From positions 6,430,278-6,494,277 of the forward strand of contig NC_081336.1 in assembly GCF_022539665.2 (NCBI RefSeq): DNA of 64,000 nt, in the 5' to 3' direction. Source of the stretch: Daphnia carinata. Lineage: Eukaryota > Arthropoda > Branchiopoda > Diplostraca > Daphniidae. The stretch's first letter is position 1, and every line of letters starts with the position of its first letter. Position numbers and translations under genes: made by a program. The notes below the pieces were generated by a model. The model was not told the origin of the DNA. It ran no database searches and saw only the letters and a program-made list of their open reading frames with translations. This document shows, in pieces, positions 21,465 through 30,975 of the stretch.

Positions 21465-24400
21465 GGTAAGCTCATAGAAGGAAACCCTGTACTGGATGAC
21501 GAGTAGCAATAAATGGGTTAGAATTATACCAGCGAGGCTATAATACCAACGTGTGCTACGAGACACCCGTAGCGTTACGACATAGGCTAAGGACTAGTGT
21601 ACACGTTACATGTTAAGTGTATTAGATAAATTTTAGGCGTAGTTAAATATTTGAAAGTAAGCTAAGCAGCAAATGACCTTTAAGTTTGACAATAATCCGT
21701 TTTTTTTTGTTTTGCCTTTGCGCTCACATCGGTGAGTGCAAAGGCTAGGCCGGCAGCAGGGCGTCGAGGATCTCCGCCTACGGTGCTGGCGTCCTTGCTT
21801 TTATGAAAAAGGAAATGTGCATGGCGCTTGTGAGGATGAATAAGGCAGGTAAGTAAGGAAAATGAAGGTATTAATTTTTCTACTTAAGGAAAGTGGAAAA
21901 ATTTAATCTCATCTTAACTTAAGGAAGGTGGAGGAGATACGAGCTGACCAGATACGTGGACGATGATGCGCGCTACCGGTGACATCCACCGCAAAGAAAG
22001 AGCGCAACGCCCGCCGCTGTTCCGGATGAATCGTCCACTACCGAACTGTCAGAGGTATTGCTACTGGTGTACCTTAACGTTGCTACCAATCGGTAGGTAG
22101 GTGGCAATTTGTATTTCACTGTCCGCAGACTCTCAAAAGGAATTTTTTGCGGCACGGTGCTTTCGTTTGATTTTAAAATATTGGAAGCACTGTTTAGAAA
22201 TATAATACCACAGAGATTAAGTTGTTTATCAAATAACCTTTGCTTAACGAGTTATGGTAGCTTTTTGGATGACCAATTCACCATGCCAGACCAGTTATAT
22301 TTCTGTTGCTCTAAGTGAATTCGTTGCTATTTGGGTTCTGTAGATCATTGCTAAGCTGTAATATTCCATGAAGCATTCACGAACATATTTTTAATTTTTC
22401 TGTTTGCTTATGTTTTGTAAGCGATTTTTATGTTACCGAGTTCCTTGCAATTGAGCTTCCAAGGATTTCTGTTTTGATACGAATAGACTCGCTAAAGGAA
22501 GCCAACTTATTGCAATACTTTATTGTACTTTTGAAGTGCAGCTCCTTGCGCGCTCGTTTTACGCAGTTTGTTCCTGAAAGATGTCGTTCTAAATTAAAAT
22601 GCTCTTTGTGGTGTTCCGTTGCCTACATTTTTTCATGAGATTTACGAACAAAAAAAGAGGAATAAATACGTGTACCTTGCTCAACTTTGCCTTTTTGATC
22701 AAGATTAACCACTAGCTTTTTATCAGGAAATTTTCTTAGGCTATACCGGCGCTTGAAGATCAACATTTATCTTATTAACGCTACGCGTAGGCTAACGAAA
22801 TGATTTACATATATGGCAAAGAAAAATCACGTCGTAATACAAGGTATGGAGCTGAATAGGAAAATTGATTTCTATTTCTCCCTTCAGCTCAATAATTAGG
22901 CTACTTTTAAAAAAGATTATTAAGGCCGAGATATACCTATGGCGTGTAACTGTTCAAGGGCGAACAATTCGGCTGCATTTTTGTCAGTACCAAATGCCCT
23001 CTGTAACAGGTTCATAGTTTGAGGACGAATGGTACTGTAAGCGACAAGTTTAGCCATTCAATTAAATACGTTTCACGTAAAAATAGAGTTTTAAAAAATG
23101 CCTTTTGAGCAACGCTATTTGACAGGTATGCTGGTAGTAAAAATATAACTTATTATACTTATGATTGGCTTAGGACGAGGAAACGAGGAAATCACAATAG
23201 ATATAATTTGTGTAACGACTAATGAACATGTAATTTTTCTTTTTCGTAGTCGGTCATTATAAGAAAAACGTTCTACATTCAGCCTCAGATATAAATCATT
23301 TGAAAGGTTCACGTTTCATCCATCCAGATGCATATTCAAAACTCATGTCATGCAGCAGAAAGACGAAAAGCGGAAGTGGATCACATAAAGGGCTCAATCT
23401 TAAACGCATAACCCAAAAGGTAAACTAACGTTCAAAAAATCCTTTTTCGAATATTCATGGTGACAACTGAATGGACTGCAATTACGAACAGCATTATCAA
23501 CTAGACTTGATAATTCCTGGGAATGTAGCATAGGTCATTGTTGTCAAATGCGCAAATTTAGAAAGCGAAGTCATTGAAGTATTGTGGCCCACTAGGCGTA
23601 ATGAGCTAGATACAGCACTACTTATACGTGTATACGAATGCCAAAAATAAGTAATGACGATCCTAGATTGTCTCCAACTTATTTTCCCTACACAAATGGA
23701 ATAACACAGCCAATGCATGAACGCATTAATGCCAATATCGGCCGCCAGGTGATATGGAGTGTTCTTGCATATCATTCACGGTGCGTGATGCCACACCCTA
23801 ATTCGTGATTACTAGATAATAATTGAAATTTGAAACATTTACTTAAGTTTTTTGTTTTATAATTACCTTGGATGTTATTTATCATCATTTTCTCGATACA
23901 GTTCACTTATTACATTGTACAATAGTTTCGCCGAATTTAAATGGGAGTTAGTTTAAGACGGAAATTGCCGGTTTGCGTTATCAACCTGTTTTGGGGTCGT
24001 AATTCACTGTATATAATAGTTGCGTGAACATTTTAATGTAGCGGTACTATGACTGGGTATGGCACCCTCCCAATGATGGGAATACTAGTAACCAAGAGTC
24101 TGTAAGCAATTACAACTCGAAACGTCAAACGTTGGTATGGGATTGGCCCACCATTCCAATGCAAAACTGAATAGAGATGTAAGAGCTATCAGCTGATGTC
24201 AGGATGGATCGAATCAATAGCTGTACTATACGATTCAGTCTATCCTGGCAGGTCTGGAGGTTACTAGTATGTCAGTCAAGTGCTTAGCGCAACCATTTTG
24301 GCTATTTTCCCAATAACTAAAATCAGAACTGACAAACCGAAACATTTATCTCTGACGAATATTTGAGCATTTCCGTAAAATAGAAATTTCAGAATGAAAC

Positions 24401-24895
24401 AAGGAAATAGCCATTAGCGTTAGAAATGCAAATTGAAAAAAAAAAAATTCGCTATACTATGCTATTCAATCATAAAACGTGAAGGGTAGATGGATTTTAA
24501 CCACAACAATTAAACAATGCCAATGCGCTACCGCAGTGAATCAATGCGACTTTGTGCTACGCAACTGAATATATAAATTCATGGTAAATTTATAAATACA
24601 CATGATATAGTTCTTGCACATATGCACTAATGCATAATCGTGCTAAGAAATTACGATATTGTACGAACACAAATTTAAACCGCTTCATCCGCTTTATGTG
24701 ATAAAGAATAAAACCAAAGGAATTTGGTAACGGCATTATAGCTGTATTGAGATTCCATTTATAAACCACATTTGTATGGAACGACTAGTTAATGCGTAAG
24801 TACATGGCAGGGAAATACACATTTCGAAACTAAGACAACAAATAATAAAACAAGATCTGATTCTTCCGTCATCGAGCTTGACGGATAGCGCAATT
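21465..24895. other. Gene-poor intergenic stretch
   Basis: About 3.4 kb, AT-rich and largely free of long homopolymers. The open frames on either strand (for example 22109-22318 plus and 23497-23775 minus) show no domain, repeat or splice logic that I recognise. The GC-rich patch at 21720-21800 has no readable feature. Confidence 0.4.
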
Positions 24896-26024
24896 TCACG
24901 ATGAATAATGCTTCGGTGGCGCACTGTAGGGGGTGGCGTACGTTGTTGTGCAATAAGCTGGAGCCTCGACGTAGTATCTGGGAGCGGCGTAACTGGTAGT
25001 GTAGTACTCTGGCGATTTCGTTGTGTAGTAGTGGGGGGCTTCAGTCTGGTAGTACCTTGGAGCTGTGTTGTGCTTCATTGCCTCGCTCTAGTAGCTGGGA
25101 GTGACATACGTGGTTGTGTAGTACGTTGGAGCTTCAGTGTAATAGCATGGTGCGGCATACGGTGTGGTGTTGTACTCGGCTGCCTTTGTAGCGTAATATT
25201 GCGGAGCATCAGTGTAGTAAGCGGGGGCTGCGTAAGTTGTGGTGTAGTACTTGGGGGGGGGCACTGTATAGTAGCTTGGTGCAGCATACGTTGCGGAGTA
25301 TTGCGGAGCCTTTGTAGTGTAGTATTGCGGAGCCTCAGTGTAGTAAGCTGGAGCAGCGTACGTGGTAGTGTAGTATTCAGCAGCCTTTGTGGCGTAGTAG
25401 CTAGTTTCCACCTCGTACGAAGGAGCAGCCGTTGTGTAGTAACATGGGTCAGCGTGGGACTGCGGGGCTTCAGTATAGTATGTCGGCACAGGGTAGTAAG
25501 ATGGGGCAGCTGTGGTGTAGTATGTTGGAGCTACGTAGTACTTGGGCGCCTCTGCCGTGGTGTAGTACGACACAGTTGTTGTGTAGCTCGGTGCAGAGTA
25601 ATATTTCGAGGCCTCAGTGTAGTAAGACGGAGAAGCGTACGTTGTGGTGTAATACTCAGGGGCTTTTGTGGTATAGTAGGTGGGAGCTTCAGTGTAGTAG
25701 CTTGGAGTGGCGTAGGTTGTTGTGGAATACACCGACGCCTCTGTGTAATAGCTCGGTGGGGAGTAGTATCTCGGTACCTCCGAATAGTAAATAGGAGCCG
25801 CATATGTTGTGGTTAATACTCGGGCGCCTTTGTAGAGTAGTAAGTGGGGGCTGCATACGTAGTGGTGGAGTACATCGGAGCAGCATATGTAGTAGTGTAG
25901 TACGTCGGAGCAGCACACGTAGTAGTGTAGTAGGATGCCGTAGTGTAGTATTCGGGCGCCTTGGTCGTGTAGTACTTGGGGGTTTCGGTGTAGTAGCTAG
26001 GGGCACTTTATGCTTCGCTTCCAT
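24896..26024 (-). pseudogene. Tyrosine-rich tandem-repeat (cuticle-like) gene, disrupted
   Basis: The minus strand encodes a tandem array of roughly 15-20-residue units built on YYTEAPxYYTTKAPEYY and TTTYAAPSYY. Tyr, Thr, Ala and Pro make up nearly everything. The array runs from about 26007 to the natural-looking end PPKHYSS and stop at 24896. The frame is broken three times. A TAA at 26008-26010 sits just before the first complete unit. A TAA at 25813-25815 is where one C appears lost from a TAT-TAC-ACC context, after which the frame resumes one base over. A TAG at 25088-25090 stands where a unit expects Tyr. No signal-peptide exon is visible upstream. Such arrays resemble extracellular cuticle or mucin-like proteins, by composition only. 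It could be a dead copy, or an array damaged by assembly error. Confidence 0.72.
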
Positions 26025-26561
26025 TTAATATAGCCTACTTCATATTGAAAGTGATCCCAATAGTCTCGAGTAGTTAGTTATTTCTCAACTATGGTTGAAA
26101 ATTGCGCTGTGATTGGGAAAACCAATTTTCTCATTTATCTCTTGGAAAGGTTCATGAGATCAATGCCCTTTCGGCAGATCAAATCCACATTCCTCTGTGA
26201 ATTTTTATGTCACAAACAATAAATAGAGATCATAAATTATGCAACACTCATCGAGTGGACTGAATGACCCTGCAGTGGAAGCCTTGATCACATTCGTTGA
26301 AAAGATGCTGGCCGAGTAGCGATGCCACTCAATCGCCGAGACAACGGTTGGGCACCTGGCCCAAAAGACATTTGAAAAATAAGTTTTTTTGCAAAAAAAA
26401 AGAAATGAAACAACCAACTGTTATACATAAGTGTATTAATTCTACTGTTATGTTTTCAACATTTATTAAAAGTAAATAAAAAAAAACAGCTGCTAGAGGA
26501 AATAAACTACTGCCATTTCAGAAAGGAATAAAGGCAGGTAGGATTTATTAGAAATGCATTT
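26025..26561. other. Spacer between two disrupted minus-strand genes
   Basis: No supported gene. The plus strand at about 26260-26380 reads AVEALITFVEKMLAE, stop, RCHSIAETTVGHLA. It looks faintly protein-like but is broken and unassigned. The stretch should include the 3' flank of the CAP fragment. Confidence 0.3.
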
Positions 26562-26945
26562 TCAAGCGCACAGCCCATTATTGTTTGAAGTTGGAGATGG
26601 ACAGGCAGATCCAGCCGTTCCTTGCTCGTAGGCTGGTGAATCGATAAAATTTCCAGCTGGACCGTAATTGCACACGTACAATCGATTGTACGGAAACTTG
26701 ACACCAAAAACCTGTTCAAAAATATGTGTAAACACAAATATTAATATATTTGGAACGGAAACGTTTCTTGTGTAAAGAAACATTGAATTTCTTACAGCTA
26801 TTGATTGGTAATAAGCCACTCACAGCCTACGGTGTAGGAAGTGGCCCATACAAGTTGGGTGTAATGACCAATGACTTTAGGTGGATTTTCCCTACCATCG
26901 AATGCACAAGAGTTAGTAATTAAACGCGATGTAATTGGACGAACC
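26562..26945 (-). pseudogene. 3' fragment of a CAP-superfamily (venom allergen 5-like) gene
   Basis: Two exon pieces carry CAP signatures. The first (about 26945-26824) reads SCAFDGRENPPKVIGHYTQLVW, ending SYTVGC. The second (26711-26562) reads PYNRLYVCNYGPAGNF, then DSPAYEQGTAGSACP and a short tail to TGA. GHYTQ(V/L)VW and YVCNYGPAGN are the two best-known motifs of this secreted, disulphide-rich family. The 5' half of the CAP domain and the signal peptide are absent. The only good donor (GTGAGT at 26823) and acceptor (CAG before 26711) leave the second exon one base out of frame at a run of five T. I therefore call it a broken fragment. One miscounted T in the assembly would repair this junction but not the missing 5' half. 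Confidence 0.65.
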
Positions 26946-26948
26946 GTA

Positions 26949-28594
26949 TTACTTATTACTTGAAGCTTTTTCAACGACGTTCGGCGGAATACTGTTTTCA
27001 CTCCCCACTATGTCAACTGAAGGCAAGCAAGACCAATCTACAGGAAGACCTTGCTTTGCGGAATCAACCATCTGATCACATACCTATAATTGCAAGAAGG
27101 AAATGATACGCAATCCTTAAAAAAATTATTTAAGGTATGGTTTACTTTGACTAGACGAACAAGTTGCAATGCTGCTGCGTGCTCTCCTGCGCGTTTAGCT
27201 TGCAAAGCTGCATTTTTAAACTCCTGTCTACGCGCTAAAGCTTTTTCAATGTCTGAGGTAAAGTAGTAAAAGTAAGAAGCTAGAACGAAACTACAAAAGG
27301 TTAAACATTAAATACCTTTTGAAGGCTGAGTCAAAACGCATTCATTGGGTTCCTGCTGATCGATTTCAGCTACAGAATTAAGCACTGATACTCTGGGTGG
27401 AATGGGTGGTGCGGTACTTGGAGGTAGAGGGACAACTCGCACGGGCACCATAGGTTTTGGAAGGACAGGAACGGTATTGTCACCTTTTTTTCAAGAAGCT
27501 GGTACGTCTAAATTATCTATATTCGTAACGTCTTCTTTCGGAACTACTTCTGAAAGGCAGAAAAATTATCAGTCTACAAATATGGCGTATGGCAAATATG
27601 CGACTTACTTGATAAAGTTTTATTAGATTCTGCCAAAGGAGGAGGGATATCTTCCATAGAAATCACTTTTCCTGAAAGTGTTTGCTTCAGCATATCATTT
27701 AAAGATTTTACTCCTCTATTAAACCTGAAGGATTTTGTTGTCATCATATGTATCCATGTGAAACAAATTGAATTACCTTCTTGCTCTTATTGTATCACCC
27801 ATTTTATTGGCATTACTTTCGGCCACTTTATACATTTCTCTCCTTTCATTTAGCAGTTTGATAATTTCTTCTGGATTCATTGTGGGAGCTTGCGTTTGTA
27901 TCTTTGGAGGTTCTCGATCCTCTTCTTCGCCACAAAGTTCTCCGAGCATCCTGAATCATACAGATATTTACATTTTGGGCTACATTTTTAAGTTTCATTT
28001 ATACAGAAAGTACCTCAACTTCTGCATCATCTATGTCTGAGATTTCTGCATCAGATGGTATATCAGCCATACTACTAGAAACCAAGGCAGCTAATTCTTT
28101 CTCTGAAATCATTTTCCTGGCTGCTTTGAAAGGAATAGAGTAAAAATAAAAGGTAAATTACTACATTATGAATTCATTCAAAAGCAAATGTTGATTTTCA
28201 TTTTAAAAAACAGTTATTGGTTGTTTTACCTTATTCTCCTAGAACATAAAATGACTTATGTTCAACTATAATACTTTACAAAGTTAACAATGAAATAGTA
28301 AAGATTTATAGTGTTTACTTTTTTTTTCACGACTTGGTTGTGTGCCTTTTGTCAAGGCAGCAAGTTCAGCTTCAAGATCATCATCAGTATCTGCTTCACC
28401 AACCATCCCATCATTTTGAAACCCCATGTCTAGAAAGCCAAACTGAATGCAGGATACATACTTAGAATATGATGGAAGTGCGAAAACATTTTTTATTAAG
28501 ATACTTGTGCAAGGTTTTTTGCTTTCACGCCTGCAACAGGTTCATTCGATTTCGATTCGGAGGCAGGATTAGATTTTTTCCCCAATGAGAACAT
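26949..28594 (-). pseudogene. lgd: Truncated lethal giant discs / CC2D1-like gene with DM14 repeats
   Basis: Exons in reading order are 28594-28505, 28442-28319, 28123-28014, 27950-27777, 27724-27609, 27549-27316, 27252-27146 and 27083-26949. The start MFSLGKKSN and the block FGFLDMGF...DTDDDLEAELAAL match the N-terminus of Lgd. Two DM14-type repeats follow: LLNERREMYKVAESNANKMG...FNRGVKSLNDML and KALARRQEFKNAALQAKRAG...LPVDWSCLP. Intact CC2D1 proteins have four DM14 repeats and a C2 domain and assist ESCRT-III in endosomal sorting of Notch and other cargo. This copy has three faults. Exon 3 leaves phase 0 while exon 4 needs phase 2. An in-frame TGA stands at 27491-27493. The frame ends (TAA at 26949-26951) after the second DM14, where CAP-gene sequence begins. 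Other exon phases agree, so decay looks recent. An intact paralogue elsewhere would be expected. Confidence 0.72.
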
Positions 28595-29148
28595 GACAAC
28601 TTTTTTTCCCGAATACAACTTCACAATTACTTAAGCTGGCCACAAATTGTAAATAACACCAGACGGGCGAAACTTATAACCAGAAAGATTAAAGGGAAGA
28701 AGTACCATCGTCTGCTACGTCTTCCGCTGGTAAATAGATTGGGATATCGATAAGGCGATACATCATTAGTTGATACCGATTTTTTTCGATTCTAGTGTTG
28801 GTGATTCTCGCCACAGCGTGAGGCGTGAGCAAGGCACTCAGCCACCGAACGAGCCTTCCATGGCTCCATTCATGAAACCTTCATTAGTGTTAGTTGATGA
28901 ATAGTTTTTCGTATAGTTCATTTATTATAAAACAGCATGTAAATCTCCTACAAACTCATACTTATAAAACCAAATATTCTACTGAACCCAATATTCTATT
29001 CAAACCCACCCTGCTCAAACTTCTATTTCGTAAACTTTGTATGTAGGTCATGTTTTGATGATCCCGTAAATACATCTTGCAACGTAGCAGAATTGCAGAA
29101 ACAAAATTTCATGGAGATTTTTGAAAGCAATGGAATGTTCGTTTCAAA
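28595..29148. promoter_or_regulatory. Divergent intergenic region between the lgd-like copy and rumi
   Basis: The two start codons point away from each other across 554 bp. It should contain the rumi promoter and leader. It includes a small upstream ORF listed separately at 29111. No core-promoter motif is clear to me. Confidence 0.4.
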
Positions 29149-29152
29149 ATGA
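29111..29152 (+). promoter_or_regulatory. Upstream ORF overlapping the rumi start codon
   Basis: A 13-codon frame ([13 protein letters not shown]) ends in TGA at 29150-29152, which overlaps the rumi ATG at 29149-29151 as ATGA. If the mRNA starts upstream of 29111, ribosomes would translate this first and would need to reinitiate or leak past it. The transcription start is not known from sequence. Confidence 0.35.
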
Positions 29153-30975
29153 TTACTTACTTTAACTCAATCGTCCAGATCTTTATTTTGTTACTTATTT
29201 CCAAACTAGGAGTAGTAAGATGTGTCTCAAAAGGAAACGGATATTGCTTCAAAGAAGATGATTGCAAACAGAATGAAGACGAAAAGTTTGATTTTCACGG
29301 TAATGACATGGGTAGCTAGGCAAATCATATTTTTAAAGAAAAATGTATTCATTGGATATGTCTTAATTTCTATTTGCCCTTTCCAACCAAATGCAACCAT
29401 TAGTTAATTTTAAAAACTGTAATCCCTTATTTGTTTTGCAAATCCTGCAGAAATCAGTGAAAAGTGGAGTGAATTCACAGAACTAATATCTAAGGCATCG
29501 GCTGACTATAAACCATGTCTCTTTCAAAACTGCTCCTGCATTACTCCTGTTGTTGACGAAGATTTAAAAGTGTTTCAACATACTGGAATAACAAAGATTA
29601 TGCTTGACAATGCAAAAGACAGGTAAATTTATTCAATGTTTAATGTAAACAACTGCTCTTTGAACATGTGTGCCATGAATTTTTATCGTGTATTAAAATT
29701 GGCTGTTGGCAGAATATTGAACTAGAACCATTACCAGTGTGGCCATAGGTCAGGTAACAGTGTTTCATAATAGCCATATGAAAGCTTATGTTTGTGTTGT
29801 CAGCACGATATTTTAAAACATAGCTAGGGTTCTGTATGTATTTTTTTTTAAATTCATAAACATTTTCTTTTTCTCTTTAATAAATAGAGGTACGAAGTAC
29901 CAAATCATTGGCCACAAACTTTACCGCGAACCTCATTGCCTGTTCCCCTCCCGATGTTCAGGCGTTGAGTACTTTATACTTAAAATCATAAAAGATTTGC
30001 CAGATATGGAACTGATCATTAATAGCAGGGATTGGCCCCAAGTTAGTCGTCATTTCGGGGAACTTTCACCAGTATTTTCATTTAGCAAGGTGCTGTTAAG
30101 TTTATAGGAATTAAGGGTATTGTATTAATGAAAAATACATGTATAAATACTCCTTGTATTTGACAGACGAAAGATTATCTTGACATAATGTATCCTGCTT
30201 GGACTTTTTGGGAAGGAGGTCCAGCTATAAGTCTGTATCCCAGAGGCTTGGGACGCTGGGATCAGCACAGGATATCAATTGATAAAATGGCTGCCATGTA
30301 TCCTTGGAATGAGAAGAAATCACAGGCGTTTTTCCGAGGATCAAGAACTAGCTCGGAGAGAGACCCATTGATTTTACTCTCGCGTGAAAGGCCAGATTTG
30401 ATCGACGCTCAATATACGAAAAATCAGGCCTGGAAATCAGATGCGGTATGTAGCTACCATGAATTTGCTTAATTTCTTTTGTTCAAATTAATTTCCATAT
30501 CCCATTGGATATACTTTTATAAAAGAATATGACTATTATATTTTCGCATGTTTAGGACACTCTTGGTGCTGCGCCGGCTAAAGAAGTCAGTTTAGAAGAT
30601 CATTGCTCCTATAAGTACTTGTTCAACTACAGAGGTGTTGCCGCTAGCTTCCGCTTCAAGCATCTCTTCCTGTGCAAATCGCTCGTATTTCACGTTGGTG
30701 ATGACTGGATTGAATTCTTCTATCCAGCACTGAAACCGTGGGTACATTACATTCCAGTGCCGAGTAGCGCAACGCAACGTGATTTATTGCGGCTCGTCCG
30801 CTTTGCGCAGGAAAACGACGATCTAGTTTCACGCATCGCCGCTAGAGGGTATGAGCTGATCTGGAACCATTTGAAAATGAGTGACGTCGAGTGTTATTGG
30901 CGGTACTTGTTGACTGAATATGCCAAACTTCTACGATTTCAACCTCAGCTAGATCGCAACCTCATTGCGATTTGA
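29149..30975 (+). CDS. rumi: Protein O-glucosyltransferase rumi / POGLUT1 (complete, 407 aa)
   Basis: Exons 29149-29299, 29451-29622, 29888-30089, 30167-30445 and 30556-30975 join in phase to 1224 nt, about the length of fly Rumi. Residues 1-25 form a signal peptide (hydrophobic core [16 protein letters not shown]). The CAP10/glycosyltransferase-90 domain fills the rest. Near-invariant blocks are [12 protein letters not shown] (183-194), PRGLGRWD (200-207), [21 protein letters not shown] (from 231), [29 protein letters not shown] and [19 protein letters not shown]. The enzyme adds glucose (or xylose) to serines in EGF repeats of Notch and related proteins in the ER. The C-terminus ends LDRNLIAI, about a dozen residues short of vertebrate homologues and without a KDEL-like signal, which is unusual. 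Its retention in the ER, or an alternative last exon, is open. Confidence 0.95.

Noticed and set aside
23497-23775. 92-residue minus-strand open frame with Cys and aromatic residues
   Set aside because: No signal peptide, repeat or domain I recognise, and no flanking exons.
24908-25816. 302-residue plus-strand open frame, Val/Ser/Cys/Arg-rich
   Set aside because: It is the exact antisense of the tyrosine-rich repeat array; its length comes from the repeat's lack of antisense stops.
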